Assembly: GCA_947625615.1 (NCBI GenBank)
Contig: CANQPB010000013.1
Span: 1 to 60,605 of the forward strand
Length of the DNA: 60,605 nucleotides
Direction: 5' to 3'
DNA from: an uncultured Clostridia bacterium
Lineage (GTDB): Bacteria; Bacillota; Clostridia; Oscillospirales; Ruminococcaceae
Part shown: one piece after another, positions 44,262 through 52,349 of the stretch
Layout of the letters: each line of letters starts with the position of its first letter
Numbering within the stretch: the stretch's first letter is position 1
Notes under the pieces: generated by a model
Databases searched by the model: none
What the model saw: only the letters and a program-made list of their open reading frames with translations
Told to the model about the DNA's origin: nothing
Translations under genes and position numbers: made by a program

Positions 44262-45407
44262 TCAGCGCCTGTCCTCTATAAGCTCCACACGGCGGCTTAT
44301 TCCGCAGACTATTTCATAGCCTATGGTGCCGATTTTTTCGGCGAGCTCGTCGGCGGTGATGGTTTCGCCGCCGTCGGTTCCGAATAGGGTGACGGTGTCG
44401 CCCACCTCGGCCCCGGGGATATCGGTGACGTCGGCCATCAGCATATCCATGCACACCCGGCCGAGCACCGGCGCGCGCCTTCCGCGAATCAAAACGTCTG
44501 CCTTCTGCGAAAGCTGCCTCGGATAGCCGTCGGCGTAGCCTATCGTCACGACGGCCACCTTTGTTTGGCGTTCGGTGGTGAATTTGCGCCCGTAGCTTAT
44601 ATCGACGCCCGGCTCCACCGTTTTTATCTGAGAAATCATCGCCTTAAGCTCCATTACCGGCTCAAGCTGCACGGGCAGCTTAAGGGCGGGATTCGGTTTC
44701 AGGCCGTAGAGCATTATTCCGAAGCGGGCAAGGCAGCTTCGGGAGTCGGGGTGGTAAGCCGCGCCGGCGGAATTCAAAAAGTGCACGGGAATATCCCTGC
44801 CCTCGGCCGCAAGGGCGCTTTTAACGGCGCAGATAAGCTCGATCTGCTTTTTTGTGTAGTCGATGTCGCCGGGGTCGGCGCTGTCCGCGACAGACAGATG
44901 TGTAAACAGCGCCTCGGTCTTAAGCCCGGGGACGGTAAGTATCCTCTTTACGCCCTCGGAAAGCTCGGCGGCGTTTCCGCGCAGGCCTATCCTCGTCATG
45001 CCGGTGTCAAGGGCAAGGTGGCACCTTGCGGTTTTTCCGCCAAGGCATTCGCTCAGCTTTTTTGCGTAGTCCTCGTCGGTTATAGCCTGAATAAGGCCGA
45101 GATCGGATATCACGCCGGCGTTTTCGGGCGGGGTGTAACCCAAAATGAGAATGTCGCCTTTAACGCCCAGCTCTCTAAGCTCTATCGCCTCTATCAGATT
45201 GGACACCGCGAATTTTTCCACGCCGCACCCCAAAAGGCAGGGGATTATATTCCCGACGCCGTGGCCGTAGGCGTTCGCCTTTACCACGCACATCAAATCT
45301 ACCCCGTCGGGAAGAAGCGAGCGGCATTTGCTCAGATTCCGCTCAAGCCTGTCAAGGTGGATCTGCGCCCAGGCGCGCCTTAAGTGCGGTTTTTTGATAT
45401 ATTCCAT
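44262..45407 (-). CDS. alr: Alanine racemase
   Basis: PLP enzyme making D-alanine for peptidoglycan and teichoic acids. About 381 residues from the ATG at 45407, chosen by GGAGG and the family start (RRAWAQIHLDRLERNL). The PLP lysine is in VKANAYGHG and the catalytic Tyr in DISYGRKF. MLMADVTD and the GDTVTLFG motif are typical of the C-terminal beta domain. The open frame extends further upstream without a ribosome site. Confidence 0.96.
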   Translation of the reverse strand: MEYIKKPHLRRAWAQIHLDRLERNLSKCRSLLPDGVDLMCVVKANAYGHGVGNIIPCLLGCGVEKFAVSNLIEAIELRELGVKGDILILGYTPPENAGVISDLGLIQAITDEDYAKKLSECLGGKTARCHLALDTGMTRIGLRGNAAELSEGVKRILTVPGLKTEALFTHLSVADSADPGDIDYTKKQIELICAVKSALAAEGRDIPVHFLNSAGAAYHPDSRSCLARFGIMLYGLKPNPALKLPVQLEPVMELKAMISQIKTVEPGVDISYGRKFTTERQTKVAVVTIGYADGYPRQLSQKADVLIRGRRAPVLGRVCMDMLMADVTDIPGAEVGDTVTLFGTDGGETITADELAEKIGTIGYEIVCGISRRVELIEDRR

Positions 45408-45453
45408 AAAAACCTCCGAAAATGAATATTTTGTAACAATCGGCGCATAAGTC

Positions 45454-45482
45454 TTGCAAAAAATGCGCGTTTGTGGTATGCT
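45454..45482 (+). promoter_or_regulatory. Promoter of the SLOG gene, possibly sharing its -35 with alr
   Basis: TTGCAA (45454-45459), 17-nt spacer, TATGCT (45477-45482). TTGCAA is self-complementary. On the minus strand it lies 17 nt from TTACAA (45436-45431), upstream of alr. Confidence 0.6.
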
Positions 45483-45513
45483 CAATATAGTATACGAAAG
45501 GGGGAGACCGGGT

Positions 45514-46077
45514 ATGATCTACGCCGAAGGCGGGCCGGCATTTCTGACCGACGCCCGGACTACCGCCTGCTTTACGGGCCACCGGCCGGAAAAATTTCCG
45601 TTCGACACGAGTGTAAAGCTTTTCCGCGACATGATAGCAAGCGTTATATATCTTCATATCTGCGACGCAGCCGCCGAAGGGTATGTAACCTTTATCAGCG
45701 GAATGCAGCGGGGGACGGATATCTGGGCGGCGCAAGAGGTGATAAAGGCCAAAAAAGCCTATCCCGAAATAAAGCTCGTCTGCGTCTGCCCCTTTGAGGG
45801 GGAGGAACTGAAGCGCTCGCCCAATGATCGCCGGGAATACGAGGAGATCGCCGCTTTGTGCGACAGCTTTGTTATATTGCAGCGTGAATTCACCCGGGAC
45901 TGCTATACCAAAAGAAACAGGTTTATGGTTGACAACTCGTCGCTTGTGATAGCCGCCGCGGCCGACAGGCACAGCGGCACCTGGCAGACGGTGAACTACG
46001 CCAGAAAATGCGGCGTCAGGGTGGACGTCATAGACCTTGAACGCTTTGCCGAGGATTACGGTCTCGACCGTTACTGA
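45514..46077 (+). CDS. SLOG-family protein, YpsA/DUF1273-like
   Basis: A 187-residue Rossmann-like protein. The TACFTGHRPEKFPF start, the FISGMQRGTDIWAAQ motif and NRFMVDNSSLVIAAA are characteristic of the DUF1273/SLOG superfamily, which binds nucleotide-like ligands. Bacillus YpsA is linked to cell division control, but the biochemical role is open. AAAGGGGG at 45497-45504 selects the ATG at 45514. It lies divergent from alr. Confidence 0.88.
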   Translation: MIYAEGGPAFLTDARTTACFTGHRPEKFPFDTSVKLFRDMIASVIYLHICDAAAEGYVTFISGMQRGTDIWAAQEVIKAKKAYPEIKLVCVCPFEGEELKRSPNDRREYEEIAALCDSFVILQREFTRDCYTKRNRFMVDNSSLVIAAAADRHSGTWQTVNYARKCGVRVDVIDLERFAEDYGLDRY

Positions 46078-46167
46078 TATTTTACACCCGCGCCGAGAAA
46101 ATTGCAACAGTTTCGGGCGAATTTGTTTCGCCTAAGGGCGGGGAAATATTTAAAGGAGTGAGTTTGA

Positions 46168-47121
46168 ATGTCCGTTAAAAAACAGAGCCAGGTGTCGGTG
46201 CTTTTGGTTTATGTGCTCACCATGCTGATCTCCCTTGTGGTGTTCGGCGCGGTGGCGCTTTTGCTGCTCGACACCTTTGTGACAAAGCCGAAGCTCGCCC
46301 GCGAGGCTCTTGCCTCGAACGCGGGTGACGAAGACGCCGCGGATACCGCCGTTGACGACTATTCCTCGGCGAGGGAGACGATTCTCTTTGTCGGCGCCGA
46401 GGGTGAGACCATAAACGGCATGGCGCTTTTAAGGGTTCTGCCCGACGCGCTTTCCGTCAAGATAGTCCCCGTCTCGCCGATGATTTATACAAACGTCAGC
46501 GGCACCGAGGGCACCATAGCCTCGCTTTACAGCATGGGCGGCATGACCTACCTAAAAAGCGCCGTCGAGACCGCCTTCGATATAAAATGCGACAAATACA
46601 TAAAGATATCTAACGACGGCTTCAAGAGCATGGTGGAATATCTCGGCGGGACGAATTCCTATTCCTTCCCCTATGACATCTACTATAAAAACGAGGCGAC
46701 CGGCGAGGTGACGAGCTTTTCGCAGGGTCAGGTGACAAGAACCCTCTACGGCGACGACATAAGAAGGATAATCACCTACCCGTTATACCCCAACGGAAAC
46801 GAGACCAAGGCGCAGGTTTTGGGCGAGCTTTCGGCGGCGCTGATAAATTCGGCCTGCACATCAAATTCCGGCAGCGTCGTTTCGAATATCCAGAGCATCT
46901 TTAACGTAATATTCAACAATTCCGACACCGACATAACCTCAAAGTCATTTTCCGACGTCCGCTCGGCCTATGAGCACCTTGTCTCCGATTCCACAGCCCC
47001 GGCCACCTACCGGCTTCCCTCGGGCATATGGGACGAGAGGGGATACTTCAACGTCGACGAAAGCTTTAAGACCGACATAAGGGTTTATTTCGAGCTTGAG
47101 GACGAACCCGCGGCGGAATAA
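46168..47121 (+). CDS. LytR-CpsA-Psr-like membrane protein, degenerate
   Basis: A 317-residue protein with one N-terminal membrane helix (residues about 11-33) and an external domain with LCP layout (ILFVGAEGETINGMALLRVL; the GGMTYLKSAVETAFDIKCDK region; FKSMVEYLGG). True LCP ligases carry Arg residues after the first strand (SIPRD-type motif) that bind the polyprenyl phosphate. Here that place reads VPVSPMIY, so catalysis as usual is doubtful. AAAGGAGTG precedes the ATG. It is followed by the MBL and malQ genes with 18-21-nt gaps. Confidence 0.72.
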   Translation: MSVKKQSQVSVLLVYVLTMLISLVVFGAVALLLLDTFVTKPKLAREALASNAGDEDAADTAVDDYSSARETILFVGAEGETINGMALLRVLPDALSVKIVPVSPMIYTNVSGTEGTIASLYSMGGMTYLKSAVETAFDIKCDKYIKISNDGFKSMVEYLGGTNSYSFPYDIYYKNEATGEVTSFSQGQVTRTLYGDDIRRIITYPLYPNGNETKAQVLGELSAALINSACTSNSGSVVSNIQSIFNVIFNNSDTDITSKSFSDVRSAYEHLVSDSTAPATYRLPSGIWDERGYFNVDESFKTDIRVYFELEDEPAAE

Positions 47122-47139
47122 ACATATCGGGAGAAAAGC

Positions 47140-47742
47140 ATGATAAAGCTCAGCGAGAGAATATCATATATCAAAGCGACCGAAAGCCCTCTTTCGGCCG
47201 ATGTCGGCCTAATCTTCGGCGACCGCAGCCTTTGGCTCTACGACGTCGGAAACAATACCGAGGTCACACGGGAGATTTTAAGCATAGACATGCCCAAAAA
47301 TGCGGTGCTTTCGCATTTTCACCCAGACCACACCGGCGGGCTTTTGAGCGTCGGCGCCGAGAGGGTTTACCTCAGCGCGTACACGAAAAAATACGTCGGC
47401 CTCGGCGAGACCGTTATAGGTGACGTTTACGTTTCGGACGGCGTAAAGCTTCACATTTTTCCTCTGCCCTCAAGTCATTCGAAGGGCGCGCTCGGGTTGG
47501 AGGCCGAGGGCTTCGCCTTTTTGGGCGACGGAACATATACCGAGAAAAAGGGCGGCAGATACGTCTATAACGCCACGCTTTTGAAGGATATGATAACCCG
47601 CCTGAAATCGCTTGAGGCGACGACGTTTTTGCTGAGCCACGACCCTCGCTACGCCCTCCCGCGGGAGGAGGTAATTTTAAATCTCGAAAAAATATATTCC
47701 CGCCGAAAAAAGGAAGAGGCGTATATCGACGCCGGCGAATAA
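47140..47742 (+). CDS. MBL-fold metallo-hydrolase
   Basis: A 200-residue metallo-beta-lactamase-fold protein. The zinc motif HFHPDHTGG is near residue 63. Asp in FLGDGTY and His in LLSHDPRY are later ligands. It is shorter than average for the fold but appears complete. Substrate unknown. GGGAGAA precedes the ATG. It is co-directional with the LCP-like and malQ genes. Confidence 0.85.
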   Translation: MIKLSERISYIKATESPLSADVGLIFGDRSLWLYDVGNNTEVTREILSIDMPKNAVLSHFHPDHTGGLLSVGAERVYLSAYTKKYVGLGETVIGDVYVSDGVKLHIFPLPSSHSKGALGLEAEGFAFLGDGTYTEKKGGRYVYNATLLKDMITRLKSLEATTFLLSHDPRYALPREEVILNLEKIYSRRKKEEAYIDAGE

Positions 47743-47763
47743 TCACCGAAAGGAGTTAAATAA

Positions 47764-49287
47764 ATGAGAACAAGCGGACTGCTGCTCGGCCTTAATTCGC
47801 TGCCGGGCAAATACGGGATCGGCAAAATGGGAAGAGAGGCCCGGGAATTTGTCGATTTTTTAAAGGAGGCAAAGCAGAAATACTGGCAGATACTCCCCCT
47901 TTCTCCGACGGGCTACGGAGACAGCCCCTACCAGTCGTTTTCTATCCACGCGGGCAATCCCTATTTTATCGATTTCGAGGCTCTTGAGGCCGACGGCCTT
48001 TTGAAGCCTGAGGAGTATAAAACCGTCGCTTTCGGCGACAGCGACCGCTACATAAACTACGGCATGATCTACGAAACGGTCTACCCCGTTCTGAGAAAGG
48101 CGTATTCGCGCTTTGTCCCCGACGGAGAGTATGACAGGTTCTTGGAGAAAAACCGCGGTTGGGTTTCGGACTACGCCCTTTTTATGGCTGAAAAGAACGC
48201 CCACGGCGGCGCCCCTTGGTATGAGTGGGAGGAGGAGCTTAAAATGGCCCGTCCCGCCGCCATTGAGGCCGCCCGCGCCGAGCTTAAGGACGAGATGGGC
48301 TTTTACGTATTTTTGCAGTATGAATTTTTCCGCCAGTGGTTTGCCTTAAAGGAGTACGCCAACCGCAGCGGCATCGAGATAATCGGCGACATGCCGATAT
48401 ACTGCGCCTACGACAGCGTTGAGGCGTGGCTCTGCCCCGAGCTGTTCGAGTTCGATTCCGAAAAGCGGCCGAAAAACGTGGCCGGCTGCCCGCCCGACGG
48501 CTACGCCCCCGAGGGTCAGCTGTGGGGAAATCCCCTATACAACTGGAAGGACATGGAGCAAAACGGCTATAAGTGGTGGATAGACCGCATGGCCTTTGCC
48601 ACCGATGTCTACGACGTCCTTCGGATAGACCATTTCCGCGCCTTTGCGGGGTATTACTCGATCCCCGGCGGCGACAAAAACGCCGTCAACGGCCGCTGGC
48701 GCGAAGGCCCCCGCATGAAGCTCTTTAACTCGACAAACTACTGGCTCGGCCCGAAAAAGATAATTGCCGAGGATCTCGGATTCATCACCGAGGACGTTGT
48801 GCAGCTTTTAAAGGACACCGGCTACCCGGGAATGAAGGTTTTGCAGTTTTCATTCGGCCCCTCCGCCGACAGCGTCTATCTGCCCTGCAATCTTGAAGAC
48901 ACCCGCTGCGTCATCTACACCTCTACCCACGACAGCGACACCGCAAAGGGCTGGGCCGAAAACCTGTCCGGCGCCGAGCTCAGGTTCTGCCTTGATTACT
49001 GCGGGGTGAGCTCTCGCGAGGAGATCCCCGAGGCGCTTTTGAGAATGGCCTGGTCGAGCACCGCGCAGACGGCCATCGCGCAGCCGCAGGATCTTCTGGG
49101 GCTCGGCAACGAGGCGAGGATAAACACCCCCGCGACCGTCGGCCAAAACTGGCGCTGGCGGCTTTTGCCGGGCGAGCTTGACGGCCGCATGATGTCGAAG
49201 CTGAGGCGCCTGAGCGAGGTATATAACCGCACCGGCGCCGAGCCGCAAAAATGCCCCGACACCGTGCGTGGGTATGTTTTCGGATAA
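47764..49287 (+). CDS. malQ: 4-alpha-glucanotransferase (amylomaltase)
   Basis: A GH77 enzyme that transfers maltooligosaccharide segments in the cytoplasm. 507 residues. RTSGLLLGLNSLPGKYGIG, SPYQSFSIHAGNPYFIDFE and GDMPIYCAYDS are typical. The nucleophile Asp is in LRIDHFRAF, the acid/base Glu in IIAEDLGFIT and the stabilising Asp in STHDSDT (usually GTHDNDT). AAAGGAG precedes the ATG. Together with the GH2 and GalM enzymes it points to carbohydrate use. Confidence 0.96.
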   Translation: MRTSGLLLGLNSLPGKYGIGKMGREAREFVDFLKEAKQKYWQILPLSPTGYGDSPYQSFSIHAGNPYFIDFEALEADGLLKPEEYKTVAFGDSDRYINYGMIYETVYPVLRKAYSRFVPDGEYDRFLEKNRGWVSDYALFMAEKNAHGGAPWYEWEEELKMARPAAIEAARAELKDEMGFYVFLQYEFFRQWFALKEYANRSGIEIIGDMPIYCAYDSVEAWLCPELFEFDSEKRPKNVAGCPPDGYAPEGQLWGNPLYNWKDMEQNGYKWWIDRMAFATDVYDVLRIDHFRAFAGYYSIPGGDKNAVNGRWREGPRMKLFNSTNYWLGPKKIIAEDLGFITEDVVQLLKDTGYPGMKVLQFSFGPSADSVYLPCNLEDTRCVIYTSTHDSDTAKGWAENLSGAELRFCLDYCGVSSREEIPEALLRMAWSSTAQTAIAQPQDLLGLGNEARINTPATVGQNWRWRLLPGELDGRMMSKLRRLSEVYNRTGAEPQKCPDTVRGYVFG

Positions 49288-49305
49288 ACGGCCCGCGAGG
49301 GCATA

Positions 49306-49333
49306 AAAAAGGCGAGGGGAACCTCGCCTTTTT
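49306..49333 (+). terminator. Terminator of malQ
   Basis: Twelve-pair stem AAAAAGGCGAGG/CCTCGCCTTTTT with a GGAA loop. It is also the first member of the hairpin cluster that follows. Confidence 0.9.
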
Positions 49334-49575
49334 CAGTGGGGAACACCCCTGCGGGGTTTTCCCCACAGCCCTTTTCCGAGTAGCACGCCGGGCAAGCCGT
49401 CGTGCTAAGAGGGGACGCCCTATCTTACAGGGCGTCCCCTCTTGCAAAAACAGCCCACCGGGCTGTTTTTGCAATTCACCCCTTGCGGAGCGCGCGAAGC
49501 ATAGGATTTCGCAGCCTGCGGGCTGCGACGAGGGGCTGCGCGCCCCTCGACCCGCGCGGCCTTTTGAAAAAGGCC
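49306..49575. repeat. Cluster of eight consecutive hairpins
   Basis: The malQ terminator is followed by imperfect GTGGGGAA/TTCCCCAC (49336-49366), TAGCACG/CGTGCTA (49381-49407), a perfect 15-pair stem AAGAGGGGACGCCCT (49407-49443), a perfect 15-pair stem TTGCAAAAACAGCCC (49442-49474), TCGCAGCC/GGCTGCGA (49509-49528), CGAGGGGC/GCCCCTCG (49529-49549) and GGCCTTTT/AAAAGGCC (49558-49575). No stem repeats another. The cluster ends in a 22-bp sequence (49567-49588) found again at 52255-52276. It fills the 327-base gap between malQ and the VWA gene. Confidence 0.88.
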
Positions 49576-49614
49576 GGCGAAAACTTTTTCCTTTGCAAAC
49601 CGTGGACGGAGAAT

Positions 49615-50271
49615 TTATCTCCTGCCCTTTTTTCTGCGCTTGAAGTCTTCATCTATGCGGGTTTTCCAGCCAGAGCCGAGCGGCGCGCTGCATCTCACAG
49701 CGCTGATGGCGTCGCTGAGTACCTCGTAGTTGAGTTGCGTGCCCGCGCCGTCGCTGTGATAGTTCACCGCGCGGTCGGCGCCTATGCCGAAGCCCTGGGC
49801 GGTCGCGATGGCGTCGATGTTCGCCCCCAAGAACAGAAACTCCCAGCCGTACTTCTCCTTCTGCCGCTCGATCATGCTTTTCACCTCGCCGAGGGTATAG
49901 CGGCGGCTCGCGTTCTCCATACCGTCCGTCGTGATGACGAAAAGCGTGTGCTCCGGCACGTCCTCGGGGCGGGCATATTTGTGCACGTTCCCGATGTGGT
50001 GAATGGCCCCGCCTATGGCGTCGATAAGCGCGGTGCACCCGCGCACGCTGTACTCGTTTTCGGTGAGGGGGCGGATATCCGCGATATTCACGCGGTCGTG
50101 AATTACCTCGCTGAAATTGTCGAACAGCACCGTCGAAACGAGCGCATCGCCCTCCGCCCTCTTCTGCTTTTCGATCATCGAGTTGAAGCCGCCTATCGTG
50201 TCCGATTCGAGGCCGGCCATCGATCCGCTGCGGTCAAGGATAAAGACTAATTCCGTAAGATTCTTTTTCAT
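49615..50271 (-). CDS. VWA-domain protein, TerY-like
   Basis: A 218-residue von Willebrand A protein. AGGAGG selects the ATG at 50271. The MIDAS metal site is intact: DRSGSM near residue 12, a Thr in GCTALIDAI and an Asp in TTDGMEN. The C-terminus is basic (RRKKGRR). It has no signal peptide, so it is cytoplasmic. It is third in line after a macro-domain gene and a small lipoprotein gene on the minus strand. A TATAAT (50325-50320) in the 96-nt gap may give it extra expression. Similar VWA proteins accompany stress and macro-domain systems (recalled, not checked). Confidence 0.85.
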   Translation of the reverse strand: MKKNLTELVFILDRSGSMAGLESDTIGGFNSMIEKQKRAEGDALVSTVLFDNFSEVIHDRVNIADIRPLTENEYSVRGCTALIDAIGGAIHHIGNVHKYARPEDVPEHTLFVITTDGMENASRRYTLGEVKSMIERQKEKYGWEFLFLGANIDAIATAQGFGIGADRAVNYHSDGAGTQLNYEVLSDAISAVRCSAPLGSGWKTRIDEDFKRRKKGRR

Positions 50272-50367
50272 GATAAAACCTCCTGAATAATGTGACGTCT
50301 GCCGTTTGCTTACAGTCATATTATAGCGGAGGTTTTTGCGATTTGGTCGCCCGCGAAGCGACATTTT

Positions 50368-50727
50368 TTACTGATACTCTGCCTCAAGCCCGTCGGGAAT
50401 TTCGGTCACGCTTTCCTCTTTCATAAGCATCGCTCCGCCGTCTGTCGGAATCCAGCTGACAAGCCATTCCTCGACGGGATATCCCTTGTATTCGCTGACC
50501 CTGTCGTCTTCGTCGCCGTCGACATAACCTATCTGCCCGCCGCAGTCGCTTTTTGACACCACGCAGAACGGAACATAAACCCTGTCCTCCCAGACTACCG
50601 CCCTTACCTCGGTGACGCCCGTGTCGACAATGCGGGAGCTCATATCTATAAGATCGCTTTTTATGCCGCAGGCGCTCGTGATTACCGCAAGCAGCAGCGC
50701 AGCAAGGCCGACAAATAATTTTTTCAT
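50368..50727 (-). CDS. Small lipoprotein, unrecognised
   Basis: A 119-residue lipoprotein with signal and lipobox ITSAC near residue 20. GGGGAAG selects the ATG at 50727. The mature part has two charged beta-rich stretches (TEVRAVVWEDRVYVPF; EYKGYPVEEWLVSW) and matches no family I know. It starts 14 nt after the macro-domain gene, so it is co-transcribed. Lying between two cytoplasmic proteins, it could signal envelope state to them, which is speculation. Confidence 0.75.
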   Translation of the reverse strand: MKKLFVGLAALLLAVITSACGIKSDLIDMSSRIVDTGVTEVRAVVWEDRVYVPFCVVSKSDCGGQIGYVDGDEDDRVSEYKGYPVEEWLVSWIPTDGGAMLMKEESVTEIPDGLEAEYQ

Positions 50728-50741
50728 ACCAACTTCCCCTG

Positions 50742-51803
50742 TCACGCGCCCAAAAGCGCCTGGTCAAAGGCGAACAGCGCCTCGTTTATCTCGAAGATGT
50801 TGTAGTTGCCCCTCTCGATAAAATACTCGATGATTATATCGAACTTGCTCGAATGAGACAGCGCAAAGCCCGCCTTTTCAAGCATCTCTTTGGTTTCGGA
50901 AAGCGAAAGCTCCAGAGCGATAGCAAAGGCTATCGCCGTAGGCTTTGAGGGCTTATAATGCCTGTCGCTGCGGATCTTCGAAAAAAGTTTGCGGTCGATA
51001 TTCGCCTTTTTATAGCACTGCGCGTCGGTCATTCCCCGCTCGTCGATCTTTCTTAAAAGCATCTCGGAAAAGCTCTCGTCAAGCTGCTTTAAGGCGTCGT
51101 CGAGTGAGATTGCCTTTGCCGCGGCCTTGGGCGAAGCTTGGGGCGCCGCCTTAGCTGCGGGAGCGTAATCTGCCGCCATCGGCGCCGCGCCGAAAACGGG
51201 GCCGTTTTCCCTGAGGGTATGCACGCTCGGGGCGTTCATGCGCCTTAACCTCTCGGAGACGCTGTCCGAATGCTCGTCGGCATAGCGGTCGTCGATATAC
51301 TCCTTTATATCCTTAAAAAGCTTTTCGCCTATCTGATAGGCCGCCCTGTCGAAGATGACGATGTAAACGGTCATGTCGTTATCCGCCAAAAACTCGCTGA
51401 CCGCGCCGACGGCAACATTCAGAGCCTCGTCCTTCGGGTAGCCGTACACGCCCGAGGATATCAGCGGAAAGGCGACGGTCTCGCACCTTTTGCTCTTCGC
51501 GAGCTCGAGTGATCTTTTATAGCAGGATATGAGCTTTTCTCGCTCGCCGCTGCCTCCGCCCTGCCACACCGGCCCGACGGTGTGAATGACATATCTGCAG
51601 GGCAATCTGTAGCCGCGGGTGATCTTGGCGTCGCCGGTCTCGCAGCCGCCGAGCGTGCGGCACTCGGCCAAAAGCTTTGGCCCCGCCGCCTTATGTATTG
51701 CGCCGTCGACCCCTCCCCCGCCCAAAAGCGAGTTGTTTGCGGCGTTGACAATGGCGTCCACCTTCATTTTTGTGATGTCGTTTCTGACGATTTGGATAGG
51801 CAT
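50742..51803 (-). CDS. Macro-domain protein with C-terminal helical HTH-like domain
   Basis: A 353-residue protein. Residues 1-170 are a MacroD-type macro domain that binds or removes ADP-ribose: [20 protein letters not shown] (NAAN and GGVD signatures) and [16 protein letters not shown]. An Ala/Pro linker follows. Residues about 235-350 are a conserved-looking helical domain ([20 protein letters not shown], then [17 protein letters not shown]) that resembles an XRE-type helix-turn-helix and recurs in Firmicutes stress proteins (from memory). CGGAGTG selects the ATG at 51803. It is first in an operon with the lipoprotein and VWA genes. Confidence 0.88.
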   Translation of the reverse strand: MPIQIVRNDITKMKVDAIVNAANNSLLGGGGVDGAIHKAAGPKLLAECRTLGGCETGDAKITRGYRLPCRYVIHTVGPVWQGGGSGEREKLISCYKRSLELAKSKRCETVAFPLISSGVYGYPKDEALNVAVGAVSEFLADNDMTVYIVIFDRAAYQIGEKLFKDIKEYIDDRYADEHSDSVSERLRRMNAPSVHTLRENGPVFGAAPMAADYAPAAKAAPQASPKAAAKAISLDDALKQLDESFSEMLLRKIDERGMTDAQCYKKANIDRKLFSKIRSDRHYKPSKPTAIAFAIALELSLSETKEMLEKAGFALSHSSKFDIIIEYFIERGNYNIFEINEALFAFDQALLGA

Positions 51804-51836
51804 ATGATTCACTCCGTTTCCTGCCGGTTTTAGATT

Positions 51837-51865
51837 ATTATACCTCATCGCCGCCGGGCAGTCAA
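51837..51865 (-). promoter_or_regulatory. Promoter of the macro/lipoprotein/VWA operon
   Basis: On the minus strand TTGACT (51865-51860), 17-nt spacer, TATAAT (51842-51837). Confidence 0.8.
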
Positions 51866-52140
51866 CCGGGATTTTAGAAAAGATGTCCCCGCAGAATGCA
51901 TTGAAAAACATTTATTTGCTCTGCAAATGCAGGGGGGACGCAGCGCAAAAGTATTCCACAAAATCGCGCATATATTTTGCACTGCGTTGTAAAGCCGCTT
52001 CGCAGACTACCGGCTTTGCCGAAATTTCTTATGTTTTGTTCCCGGCAAGCGTTATATGAACGCAGGCTGTCATAAAACGGAAAGCACCGCACCGAAAGTG
52101 CCTCGCGGGCTTCGATGTTGTGGGACGCCTTTGGGAACAC

Positions 52141-52237
52141 ACCCCTCCCCTCGAGGGGAGGGGTCGCGCCGTTCGCCGCAAGGTGAACGGCCGGGTGACG
52201 GGGTGGAACCCCCTCTCCCTTTGCGAGGGAGAGGGGG
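52141..52237. repeat. Cluster of three hairpins ending in the shared 22-bp sequence
   Basis: A perfect 24-nt palindrome (52141-52164, ACCCCTCCCCTC and its complement), GCCGTTC/GAACGGC (52168-52191) and a perfect 12-pair stem CCCCCTCTCCCT (52209-52237). The 22-bp sequence shared with 49567-49588 follows at 52255-52276. It lies within the 546-base gap between the macro-domain and GH2 genes. The rest of the gap (51866-52140) shows no gene. Confidence 0.85.
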
Positions 52238-52308
52238 CAGGGGGTGAGACAGATAAAAAGGCCGGCGAAAACTTTTGATTTTTTGTGGCGCGCGGCAAAA
52301 ATTTATGC

Positions 52309-52314
52309 TATAAT
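52309..52314 (+). promoter_or_regulatory. -10 element of the GH2 gene
   Basis: Perfect TATAAT with no good -35 at 16-18 nt upstream. Activator-dependent or carbohydrate-controlled expression is possible. Confidence 0.45.
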
Positions 52315-52349
52315 GTCCGTGGCACAATTATCCGAAAGGAGGAAATTTT

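Noticed and set aside
49380-49580. Possible CRISPR-like array or attenuator after malQ
   Set aside because: The hairpins differ in sequence and there are no equal direct repeats with spacers; no downstream co-directional gene to attenuate.
52056-52327. Short open frames on both strands in the hairpin cluster before the GH2 gene
   Set aside because: They are readings of palindromic DNA; no ribosome site and no sensible protein composition.
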